From Kiritimatiellia bacterium (lineage in GTDB: Bacteria; Verrucomicrobiota; Kiritimatiellia; UBA8416; JAIOPI01): a stretch of DNA of 7,647 nt. This document shows positions 1 to 6,545 of this stretch, in pieces (the first letter of the stretch is position 1; each line of letters begins with the position of its first letter). The stretch is from NCBI GenBank assembly GCA_028822745.1, contig JAPKCZ010000089.1, positions 1 to 7,647 of the forward strand. The letters run 5' to 3'. Under the pieces are notes generated by a model. That model worked only from the letters and a program-made list of their open reading frames with translations, ran no database searches and was not told where the DNA came from. Both the position numbers and the translations under genes were made by a program.

Positions 1-833
1 GCCAGGCCCGCCTTGATGAGCAGCTCAAGTGCATCTCTGAGAGCAAGGCTGTGTATGGCTGGGTTGACGCGTGAATAGACGAATTTCCCCCCGCCCTGAT
101 GGGGAATCGACTCAAATACCTCCTGCAGTCTTTGAGTTGGGACTCGCTTGCGGTACTTTGCGAAGTCGTCGCGGAACGTCACGATGAGATCGCTGAGAAC
201 ATCCTGGCACTCCCGCAGTTGTTTTGTCTCGCGGTAGGCGAGCACGACCTCGGGCATCCCGCCAATAAGCAGGTAGATCCGTAGATAGTCATTGAGTCGG
301 ACATGAAATGCGTTATCAAGAGGGGTGCCTGGTGATGCTTTCCGTAAGGCTCGGATGAGCCCCTCTTCTCCCTGCGCTTGAAGAAATTCGGACAGGCTCA
401 TCGGGTACATATGCATGGACGTCACTCTCCCGACGCCCTGAGATGGGATTTCATCGAGAGCAAACTCGAGGAGGGAGCCTGCACCGATTACGTGAAGGCC
501 TGGCATTTTTTCGTAGAAATAGCGCAGTGCGCTCAGTGCGCGCGGACACGCCTGCAGTTCATCCAGAAACAAGAGAGTTTCACCCTCGCGTATCGGCTCT
601 CCGAAATAGTCTCCCAGTTTCTCACAGATCTGTCTGGGCTCCAGCGTGCCCTCAAAGAATTGGTGCACTTCCGTGTGGGCTTCGAGATCGACCTCAAGAA
701 ATCGCTTGAACGTTTTAGACAAAGTTCGTACGGCAAAGGTCTTTCCAACCTGCCGTGCTCCTCGCACAAGCAGAACCTTTCGTCGTTGGCTTGTCTTCCA
801 GTCTTCAAGAGCCTTGAATATCGTGCGATCCAT
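1..833 (-). CDS. AAA_14/DUF4143-type ATPase, 3' end off window
   Basis: The minus strand is open without a stop from ATG at 833 to the window edge (277 codons). The product is a P-loop ATPase. Walker A is GARQVGKT at residues 25-32, preceded by the hydrophobic strand KVLLV. Walker B is TLLFLDE at 86-92, followed by LQACPRAL, and a sensor-1-like GAGSLLE lies at 117-123. This order and wording match the AAA_14 domain found in proteins that also carry DUF4143. Members are usually about 380-450 residues, so roughly the last third, including most of DUF4143, is missing here. The segment MYPMSLSEFL near residue 140, just after Walker A/B, is also usual for the group. No signal peptide is visible, so it should act in the cytoplasm. 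The start is supported by AGGGGA seven bases upstream. The biological role of this family is poorly known; links to mobile or defence functions are often guessed but nothing here shows one. Confidence 0.88.
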   Translation of the reverse strand, partial: MDRTIFKALEDWKTSQRRKVLLVRGARQVGKTFAVRTLSKTFKRFLEVDLEAHTEVHQFFEGTLEPRQICEKLGDYFGEPIREGETLLFLDELQACPRALSALRYFYEKMPGLHVIGAGSLLEFALDEIPSQGVGRVTSMHMYPMSLSEFLQAQGEEGLIRALRKASPGTPLDNAFHVRLNDYLRIYLLIGGMPEVVLAYRETKQLRECQDVLSDLIVTFRDDFAKYRKRVPTQRLQEVFESIPHQGGGKFVYSRVNPAIHSLALRDALELLIKAGL

Positions 834-840
834 TGCGCTA

Positions 841-846
841 TCCCCT
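841..846 (-). promoter_or_regulatory. Ribosome binding site of the ATPase gene
   Basis: On the minus strand the bases read AGGGGA, with seven bases between this and the ATG at 833. It is an incomplete Shine-Dalgarno match at good spacing and supports this ATG as the start. Confidence 0.45.
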
Positions 847-879
847 ATAGTCAGGCCGTGTCGTTGATGAATTTTCTGA

Positions 880-898
880 TATACACCCCGTATACACC
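880..898 (-). repeat. Two direct GGTGTATA copies over the ATPase -10 region
   Basis: The octamer GGTGTATA occurs twice on the minus strand, at 898-891 and 887-880. The copies start 11 bases apart, about one helical turn, and overlap the predicted -10 and start point. Such spacing is typical of operator half-sites read on one face of DNA, but a chance duplication in a short AT-rich stretch is possible. Confidence 0.35.
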
Positions 899-918
899 GA
901 AGATCTTCCGAAAGTCAA
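889..918 (-). promoter_or_regulatory. Candidate sigma70-type promoter of the ATPase gene
   Basis: Read on the minus strand, TTGACT (918-913) is followed after 18 bases by TATACG (894-889). The -35 matches 5 of 6 consensus bases and the -10 matches 4 of 6. Transcription would begin near 882, giving a leader of about 50 bases before the ATG at 833. The -10 lies inside one of two direct copies of GGTGTATA (898-891 and 887-880), so the site could also be bound by a regulator. This is a prediction from sequence match only. Confidence 0.45.
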
Positions 919-1050
919 GCCGTATCGACTGTGAAGGTTTCTAAGGGACAGAGACCCCTGCCGTCCACAGGGTCTGCCGGGGTCTTCAGGTGGTCCGCGA
1001 CAAAGATATGCCGCTCTTAGCCGGAACTATGCAGCCAACAGCCGGGGAAA

Positions 1051-1180
1051 ACCGCGGATAACACGGATGGGCGCGGATGAAGAACTGATTCATTCCTCCG
1101 CCAGAGTCTCACCATTAGGTGAGCCCTTGGCGGAGGAGCAGAGCCGAGTCTTATCCGCGTCAATCCGTGTTATCCGCGGT
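1051..1180. repeat. 130-bp imperfect palindrome built from CGGAT modules
   Basis: Positions 1051-1102 and 1129-1180 are inverted copies, 39 of 52 bases matching with no gaps. The outermost 18 bases (ACCGCGGATAACACGGAT and its complement) are identical, and so are the innermost nine (TCCTCCGCC and GGCGGAGGA). The symmetry continues inward to CTCACC (1108-1113) facing GGTGAG (1118-1123) around a four-base loop, ATTA. Each arm carries CGGAT three times at steps of 9 and 10 bases: 1055, 1064 and 1074 on the left, with the complement at 1153, 1163 and 1172 on the right. It begins 39 bases past the stop of the peptidase gene. It could act as a transcript-end hairpin on the minus strand, where the outer arm is followed by only four T's, or be a REP- or MITE-like dispersed repeat. 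AAA flanks both ends, too short to prove a target-site duplication. Confidence 0.85.
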
Positions 1181-1218
1181 AAATTCGGGATCATTGCTGA
1201 ATCGTTCCGGTTTAGTGA

Positions 1219-3456
1219 TCACTCAGCATTGCGATTGGGCGGCTCGATGCCCTGAAGGTGTTTCATGAAGAAGTTGTTCCTGCGGCGGGCTCCGTATTCG
1301 CCGCCGGGCCCATGGCCGCCGCCGGGCATGACAATGAGATCGAAGTCTTTGCCTGCTTTGATTAGCGCGGCGGACAGGCGCATCGTCGACTCAGGTGGTA
1401 CGTTCTTGTCTAGCTCGCCAACGAGCAGCATGAGACGTCCCTTCAGGCGATGGGCGTTGTCGATGTTGGAACTCTCGGCGTAGTGCGGGCCCACAGGATA
1501 ACCCATCCACTGCTCATTCCACCACACCTTGTCCATCCGGTTATCGTGACAACCGCAGCTTGCGAACGCAGCCTTATAGAACTCGGGATGGAACAGCACG
1601 GCTGCTGCAGCATTCTGCCCGCCTGCGGAATTGCCATAGATACCCACGCGCGTGGCATCCATGTAGGGATACTTCTTCGCCGCCGCCTTTATCCACGGGA
1701 TACGGTCCAGGAAGCCACCATCCTTGAGATTGTGCCAGCACACGTCATGGAATGCCTTAGAGCGGTTGGCCGTGCCCATGCCATCGATTTGCACGACAAT
1801 GAAGCCGAGATCTGTCAACGGCGTGAAGAGGCGAGACGCCTTGAATGTCTTTGGCACGAATGAGCTCTGTGGGCCGGCGTAGATGTACTCAACGATGGGG
1901 TATTCCTTCTTGGGATCGAAATCGCGCGGCCTGCAGATGATTCCCCAGATATCGGTCTTGCCGTCACGTCCTTTGGCCTTGAACACTTCCGGCGGCTCCC
2001 AGCCATCCTTCTCGAGCTCCGCTATATCCGCTGTCTCCAAGTCGCAGATCTTCTTTCCGTTAGACACCCGTCGCAGCTCGTGGACCGGGGCCATGTCGAT
2101 TCGCGAATAGGTATCGATGATGTATTTTCGATCGGGCGAGTACTGGACGGTGTGATTGCCGTTGCCGTCGGTGAGGGCCACGAGTCCTGAGCCGTCGAAG
2201 TTGACGCGATAGAAATGGATGAGGTAGGGATCCTGGCGCCGATTCTTGGCACTGGCACGGAACCATATCTGCCGTAGCTCCTCGTCGATGCGATCGATGC
2301 CCCGGACGACGTATTTCCCCTTTGTGATCTGTTTCTTGATCCCTCCCTTTTCGAGATCAACGAGATAGAGGTGGCACCAGCCATCGCGCTCTGACGCGTA
2401 GATTGCTTCCTTTGTCTTGTTGAGCCATCGGGGGCGCCCCACAGGCAGGCCCCCGCTGTGCGTGGTCCAAATGAAGGTGTCCGTCTGCTCATCAAAGATG
2501 TTGCGCGTCTCCCCCGTGTGCGTGTCGACTTCAATCAGGCGGACACGTTGATGGCCGCGGTCGACTTTCGAAAGAAGGAAGCGTCGACCGTCCTCGCACC
2601 ATCGTATGCTCGGCTGTTGATAGTCGATGATGCCGATCTCGGGTTTGATCTGCTTCTTCGTCTCGGGATCAAAGAGATTGAGTTCATAACATGGGTACTT
2701 GTCTCCGGGCAATGCATACGGACGACTCGACAGCTTTGCGCGCCCACCACCCACTGGTGACGATTCGATCAGATGTGCTTGCTTGCGCTCGCCGGGACTG
2801 CTCCGAAAGGCGACCAGCATTCTGCCGTCGCGTGCCCACTCTACCTTCTCATAACGGTTGCTTTCCATCCCGTCGGTGCTGAGTTGCACCTTCTGATCGC
2901 CGTCTTTCGATTGAAGGATGACGTTGTGGTCTTTCACCGAGTGCTTCCATTGGTCCGGATGCGTCCATTTTTCCGGTTCGGTTGGGGCGGGTGCAGGCTT
3001 CTTCTCGTCGGCCTGTCGCTGTTTCTCTTTGGCGCCGTCGCCATCTTCGGGTTGGGCGACGGTTTCCGGATTGTCGGCGCTCTTCAGCGCGTAGGTCTCG
3101 AGATCGCAGCGCCAGCGCTGGTCCCCGGCGCGGAAAGTGAGTGCGTGGTGTTCGCTTTCAAACTCCAGTTCGTCGATCGGCAGACGATGGGCGGAGGCAT
3201 CCCCTGCACCCGCCTTGACGAGTGCCTGCGCCAGGCGTTCGTGGTCAAAGGCCAACGCTCGGCGCCCCTTGACGGCGTCCACGAGAACAAACTCCCTCTG
3301 TCCGTTCTGCAGATCATTGCGGTACCAGAATCGCTGATTCTCCTGGAACCAATTGGGCTTTATGGCCGCCTTGTAGACGCGCCCCTCGGCTCGACCAGAT
3401 GTTGGGAAGGCAATCATAACCGTTGCGAATATTAATAGTCGTACCAGGTAACGCAT
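1219..3456 (-). CDS. Exported S9-family serine peptidase, DPP IV type
   Basis: The product should be a prolyl-oligopeptidase-family peptidase that trims peptides outside the cytoplasm. Numbered from the ATG at 3462 (747 residues), it has a signal peptide (basic MRMRYLVR, then a hydrophobic stretch, with likely cleavage after GRA at 25). Next come an N-terminal segment to about 130, a charged Pro/Lys/Glu/Asp-rich linker (about 133-165), a DPP IV-like beta-propeller (about 175-485) that includes SERDGWCHLYLVD, and an alpha/beta-hydrolase domain to the end. The catalytic triad is readable: Ser612 in GNSAGG, Asp685 in GELDKNVPP and His717 in GGGHGPGG. YIYAGPQ at 526-532 fits the oxyanion-hole tyrosine region. 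Length is normal for the group. The ATG at 3456 is preferred because AGAGGA lies seven bases before it but only one base before the ATG at 3462; both give a signal peptide. It is divergent from the gene at 3609. Exact peptide specificity cannot be read. Confidence 0.92.
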   Translation of the reverse strand: MRYLVRLLIFATVMIAFPTSGRAEGRVYKAAIKPNWFQENQRFWYRNDLQNGQREFVLVDAVKGRRALAFDHERLAQALVKAGAGDASAHRLPIDELEFESEHHALTFRAGDQRWRCDLETYALKSADNPETVAQPEDGDGAKEKQRQADEKKPAPAPTEPEKWTHPDQWKHSVKDHNVILQSKDGDQKVQLSTDGMESNRYEKVEWARDGRMLVAFRSSPGERKQAHLIESSPVGGGRAKLSSRPYALPGDKYPCYELNLFDPETKKQIKPEIGIIDYQQPSIRWCEDGRRFLLSKVDRGHQRVRLIEVDTHTGETRNIFDEQTDTFIWTTHSGGLPVGRPRWLNKTKEAIYASERDGWCHLYLVDLEKGGIKKQITKGKYVVRGIDRIDEELRQIWFRASAKNRRQDPYLIHFYRVNFDGSGLVALTDGNGNHTVQYSPDRKYIIDTYSRIDMAPVHELRRVSNGKKICDLETADIAELEKDGWEPPEVFKAKGRDGKTDIWGIICRPRDFDPKKEYPIVEYIYAGPQSSFVPKTFKASRLFTPLTDLGFIVVQIDGMGTANRSKAFHDVCWHNLKDGGFLDRIPWIKAAAKKYPYMDATRVGIYGNSAGGQNAAAAVLFHPEFYKAAFASCGCHDNRMDKVWWNEQWMGYPVGPHYAESSNIDNAHRLKGRLMLLVGELDKNVPPESTMRLSAALIKAGKDFDLIVMPGGGHGPGGEYGARRRNNFFMKHLQGIEPPNRNAE

Positions 3457-3463
3457 ACGCATG

Positions 3464-3469
3464 TCCTCT
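3464..3469 (-). promoter_or_regulatory. Ribosome binding site that decides the peptidase start
   Basis: The minus strand reads AGAGGA at 3469-3464. Two in-frame ATGs follow, at 3462 and 3456. The spacer is one base to the first and seven to the second, so ribosomes should favour 3456. The choice removes only two residues (Met-Arg) from the signal peptide. Confidence 0.6.
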
Positions 3470-3506
3470 ATCCGTTCTCTCGCACCTACTAAGGCTGTCG
3501 GTATTA

Positions 3507-3512
3507 TTTATA
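3507..3512 (-). promoter_or_regulatory. Tentative -10 element for the peptidase gene
   Basis: TATAAA on the minus strand (3512-3507) sits in the only AT-rich patch upstream of the peptidase start and about 50 bases from it. I find no good -35 at 16-18 bases from it, so this is a weak call. Confidence 0.25.
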
Positions 3513-3531
3513 GAAGCGGCGGCGTTGCCTC

Positions 3532-3560
3532 TTGTCGACATCTGAACGAAGCGATACTAT
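3532..3560 (+). promoter_or_regulatory. Candidate promoter of the GH-like/hydrolase operon
   Basis: TTGTCG (3532-3537) and TACTAT (3555-3560) are 17 bases apart, each matching 4 of 6 bases of the sigma70 consensus. Transcription would start near 3567, giving a leader of about 42 bases before the ATG at 3609. The -35 overlaps the perfect palindrome TGTCGACA (3533-3540), which could be a regulator site serving both divergent genes. Sequence match only. Confidence 0.35.
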
Positions 3561-3592
3561 GCGCAGAACGTAATAAACGATTCAACCCATGA

Positions 3593-3617
3593 ATGATATG
3601 AGAATGATATGAGAATG
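3593..3617 (+). repeat. 11-bp tandem repeat at the start codon of the GH-like gene
   Basis: ATGATATGAGA occurs twice in tandem (3593-3603, 3604-3614) and a third copy begins at 3615 with ATG. With the ATG at 3589, this puts six ATG codons in 29 bases, in all three frames. The ATGs at 3589, 3598 and 3604 share one frame, which closes at TGA 3610-3612, overlapping the ATG at 3609 as ATGA. The ATG at 3593 is followed by one codon and a stop. Confidence 0.8.
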
Positions 3618-6539
3618 TTTGGCTTGTGCACGGCGCTGTGTCTTTCGGTGTCGACTGTGTTTTGCAGTGCGGCGGAGACGATGACGCTCGAGAATGAAAG
3701 GGTCAGTATTGAACTCGGCCCGCGCGGCTTGTCCCAGATCCATGATAAGAAGGAGGCCCACACGCTTCATTTCGAAAGCGACACGTTTTCGCTGACGGTG
3801 AATGATGACGTGATTAAGAGTGCCGACCTCGCTGCGAAACCGTCAAAGCGAGATAAGACGAGCGTCGTCTATGCCTACGACACCGGCAACTGGGCGGTAA
3901 CGGTCGTCTACGAACTCAAGCCGAGCTGGCGCTTTGTCAGCAAGCAGCTCACGGTGACGGCGAAGGATGGCTCCGACTACACGGTCAAGCGCATCACGGT
4001 GTTTGACGGTAAGCTGCGCAACGAGATTCGCGAGGCGTTTGAACTCTCCTCAGGGCGCTCCTTGCAATACGGACTTTCGTTACGGCTGAAAGATGAGGGT
4101 AATCGCGGGTGTTTTGTGTTGGTCCAGAATCCGAGCACGGAGTACCTGGCGGAGGGACAGCACATTTCGGCCGCATACGAGCTGGACATGAACTGGACGT
4201 CGGAGCAGGGCGCGTTTCCGTCCGACCGGCTGTGTATCGGGCCCTACAGCTTGACCGGCAATACGTTCCGGCATGACATGGCCGAAGAATGGAAATATAT
4301 CCAGCGCCCGGCAGCGTTTCTCAGGGAGGGCCGCCAGGTCGACTGGGCGGAGATTGAGGCGGTCACCGAGTGCGTACGGGCCTTCTTGCGGGAGGACCGG
4401 CAGAAGAGCATTCGCGTGCACATCGGCTGGTGCGAGAATGACTACCAAATCGACCGAAGCACAGCCGAAGGCAAGGCGGAGTACAGAAGGATCATTGAGC
4501 AGGCCGCGGCGATGGGCTGCCAGTATGTGCTGCTCACATCGGCGCACGTCACGCTGGCCCCACCGGGGGAGAGCCGGGATGCCTGGAACTGGGAAAACGT
4601 GTTGTGGTTCAATCTGGGGCAGAAGATCAGAAAGGATGAATGGATTCCCGGCAAGGATCCGATCCCGGAGGATGTTCAGGCGATCATAGAGTACGCCAAG
4701 TCGAAAGACGTGAAGCTACTGGCCTATGCCTATCCCTCGATGCCGTTCATGCAGAACCCGGAATGGACCGCGTGGCTCACAAGCCAGGGCAAGCAGCCGC
4801 ATGGGTATCTGACGGTCGATACGGGCTTGCGCAGCTACCAGGATTGGTTTGTCGACACGTTGGTGAGCTTCTGCGACGCGACGACATGCGCCGGGTTTTC
4901 GTTTGATCACTGGTGGATTGCCTATGAGGACAAGCTGGGGCCGGTCTCCAGCAAGTACCAGCAATGGTTCGGCACCCGACGCCTGCTTGATGAGCTCAGG
5001 GCGAAGCTCCCCGACGCTATTATTGATACGCGGCAGCAAGTGCATCACTTCGGTACCTGGACCTGGCTGGCCGGCAGCTATCCGCATCCCATGATGTCGG
5101 ATGAGCAGCCCGGCAGTTTCAATGCCATTGTCGACCTGAGCACGGATCGTGTGAACGGTGCCAGGCAACGCTACATCGCCTGGCGCCTGATGACACGTGA
5201 CTTCTGTCCTACTGAGATCCTGCCCGGATTCATTACGCATCAGACCATGCGCAGCGATGCCACGCGGAAGATGCGGAGAGATCGGTATCGTCCGCGCGAC
5301 TGGGACGTCCTGGGTTGGAAATACAACCTTCTCTCTTCGGTCGCCACCGCGCCGTTCAACCATGTGATCAATTACGTGCCGGCACGCGACGAGCAGGAAT
5401 TCAAGTCGTTCTCGAAAGCGGACAAGGCGTTCTTCAATACCTGGCTGGATTTTACGGACGAAAACGTGAAATACATGAAACGCGTGCGGCCGATCATCGG
5501 TCAGCCCATGGTCGGCAGGTGTGACGGCACCAGTGCGATCGTTGAAGACGAAGGGTACATCTTTCTTTTCAATCCAAACTACCGCGTCATGAAGGCCGAG
5601 TTCACGCTGGACGCATCGATCGGACTCAGCAAAGGCGACGCCTTCACGTTGCGAGAGCTCTATCCCGAAGAAGGACGCTACATCGCGGCGCCGGGAAAAG
5701 GTGTGTGGGGCTATGGCGACGACGTCGCACTTGAAATGGGCGGCATCTCTGCGGTGGTCTTGAAGATTGAACCGGCTCAGCCGAAGCGCGCGCAGCCAAT
5801 CCTCTTTGGCGCTGTCGGCAAGGTCCGTGTGTCGCGCGGAAATGTGACACTCTCCGGCGTCACCGGGCGGGTGGGGGACGCACGTGCGCTTACGGTGCTG
5901 TTGCCCGGCGATCAGGCCATCAAGAAGGTAACCGTCAATGGGCACAAGACCGCATTCAAGCAGGCGGGCTCGCGCGTCACCTGTAACGTGACGTTCGAGG
6001 GTGAATCGTTCACCAAGGCACAGCAGATTGACCAATACGATCCGGCCTTCAAGGGGAACGTGGTCGAAGCGACCTTCACTATTCCTAAGCGTATTGTGGC
6101 GCAACTTGCCGAGCGCAAGAAAACGTGGCCCGTGGACTGCACGGAGGACGACCTTGTCGCGCCGTGGATGGGTCCCGAGCGGCTGCTGCTGTTTGTGCAG
6201 ATTGCAGATCCTTACCTCTCCGAGGAGGTCACCACGAAGAACAAGCAGGGCGAAGCCATCACGTCAACGCGCCGTAATGTCATACGCACAGAGCAGGTGA
6301 CAATCGAGATCGACGGTCAACCGCTTGAGGTCAAGGAGGGTTACAACGGTGTCTATCCCTACATTCCGCGTTCCTGTATGGGCCTATATGCCGAGATCAC
6401 GGATCTGGCGCCGGACGTAAAGCATGCGATCAAGGTTACCTTGCCCGAGGGCCTGGCCCCCGGCCAGTTCCAGGGGCTCTTCTTTGAGCACGTTGAAGAC
6501 GCGTTCACGACCGAACTGCTGACGCATGTCGGAAGGTAA
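3609..6539 (+). CDS. Exported glycoside-hydrolase-like protein, GH36/clan GH-D resemblance
   Basis: The 976-residue product starts with a signal peptide (hydrophobic core at 4-19, likely cleavage after SAA at 22). Residues about 25-225 look like the N-terminal beta-sandwich of GH36-type enzymes (LENERVSIELGPRGL). Residues about 265-610 look like a TIM barrel, with strand-like segments SIRVHIGW, YVLLTSAHV, VKLLAYAYP, AGFSFDHWW, DAIIDTRQQ and HPMMSDEQPG. Asp433 (FSFDHWW, around strand 4) and Asp498 (MMSDEQPG, around strand 6) sit where clan GH-D enzymes carry nucleophile and acid/base. The later RYIAWRLMTRDFCPTEILPG echoes the GH36 segment after its SDxxD motif. Residues 630-725 look like a beta-sandwich that ends many glycosidases. 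Residues about 730-976 are unassigned. The start could be 3609 or 3615; neither has a clear ribosome site. It heads a unit with the hydrolase 6 bases downstream. Substrate is unknown; an alpha-galactosidase-like activity is my best guess. The family call rests on remembered motifs, not an alignment. Confidence 0.85.
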   Translation: MRMFGLCTALCLSVSTVFCSAAETMTLENERVSIELGPRGLSQIHDKKEAHTLHFESDTFSLTVNDDVIKSADLAAKPSKRDKTSVVYAYDTGNWAVTVVYELKPSWRFVSKQLTVTAKDGSDYTVKRITVFDGKLRNEIREAFELSSGRSLQYGLSLRLKDEGNRGCFVLVQNPSTEYLAEGQHISAAYELDMNWTSEQGAFPSDRLCIGPYSLTGNTFRHDMAEEWKYIQRPAAFLREGRQVDWAEIEAVTECVRAFLREDRQKSIRVHIGWCENDYQIDRSTAEGKAEYRRIIEQAAAMGCQYVLLTSAHVTLAPPGESRDAWNWENVLWFNLGQKIRKDEWIPGKDPIPEDVQAIIEYAKSKDVKLLAYAYPSMPFMQNPEWTAWLTSQGKQPHGYLTVDTGLRSYQDWFVDTLVSFCDATTCAGFSFDHWWIAYEDKLGPVSSKYQQWFGTRRLLDELRAKLPDAIIDTRQQVHHFGTWTWLAGSYPHPMMSDEQPGSFNAIVDLSTDRVNGARQRYIAWRLMTRDFCPTEILPGFITHQTMRSDATRKMRRDRYRPRDWDVLGWKYNLLSSVATAPFNHVINYVPARDEQEFKSFSKADKAFFNTWLDFTDENVKYMKRVRPIIGQPMVGRCDGTSAIVEDEGYIFLFNPNYRVMKAEFTLDASIGLSKGDAFTLRELYPEEGRYIAAPGKGVWGYGDDVALEMGGISAVVLKIEPAQPKRAQPILFGAVGKVRVSRGNVTLSGVTGRVGDARALTVLLPGDQAIKKVTVNGHKTAFKQAGSRVTCNVTFEGESFTKAQQIDQYDPAFKGNVVEATFTIPKRIVAQLAERKKTWPVDCTEDDLVAPWMGPERLLLFVQIADPYLSEEVTTKNKQGEAITSTRRNVIRTEQVTIEIDGQPLEVKEGYNGVYPYIPRSCMGLYAEITDLAPDVKHAIKVTLPEGLAPGQFQGLFFEHVEDAFTTELLTHVGR
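6531..6536 (+). promoter_or_regulatory. Ribosome binding site of the alpha/beta hydrolase gene
   Basis: GGAAGG is formed by the last two sense codons of the upstream gene and lies nine bases before the ATG at 6546. Its place inside the upstream coding region indicates co-transcription and probable translational coupling. Confidence 0.6.
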
Positions 6540-6545
6540 GTTGCT

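Larger units (their letters stand above)
834..1218. other. Intergenic region with no gene
   Basis: I see no convincing gene here. From left to right it holds the ribosome site and candidate promoter of the ATPase (841-918), a weak hairpin-forming stretch at 952-985, and the palindrome at 1051-1180. In the hairpin stretch, AGACCCC can pair with either GGGTCT at 970-975 or GGGGTCT at 979-985. The last 38 bases lie just past the stop codon of the peptidase gene. A 62-codon open frame at 1067-1255 crosses the palindrome and the end of the peptidase gene and looks like chance. Both flanking genes run leftwards, so this region follows the peptidase gene and precedes the ATPase gene. Confidence 0.7.

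Noticed and set aside
378..944. 188-codon open frame on the plus strand
   Set aside because: Antisense to the ATPase gene, whose Walker A and B motifs on the minus strand are unmistakable.
952..985. AGACCCC with two alternative pairing partners, as a terminator or switch
   Set aside because: Stems of only 6-7 bases with loops of 12 or more and no T-tract. It sits upstream of the ATPase promoter, so there is no transcript known to carry it.
1048..1183. AAA on both sides of the palindrome as a target-site duplication
   Set aside because: Three identical A's are too little evidence for transposition, especially next to A-rich flanks.
1214..1223. Perfect 10-base palindrome AGTGATCACT over the peptidase stop codon
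   Set aside because: Too short and loop-free to be a useful hairpin, partly coding, and expected by chance in several kilobases.
2773..3435. 220-codon open frame on the plus strand
   Set aside because: Antisense to the N-terminal half of the S9 peptidase gene, whose propeller and signal peptide are convincing; the hydrophobic stretches are a reflection of the charged linker codons.
4716..6104. 462-codon open frame on the minus strand
   Set aside because: It lies wholly antisense within the GH-like gene, has no domain I recognise and no ribosome site of note. The plus-strand frame has a signal peptide and coherent enzyme motifs, so the antisense frame is a by-product of GC-rich codons.
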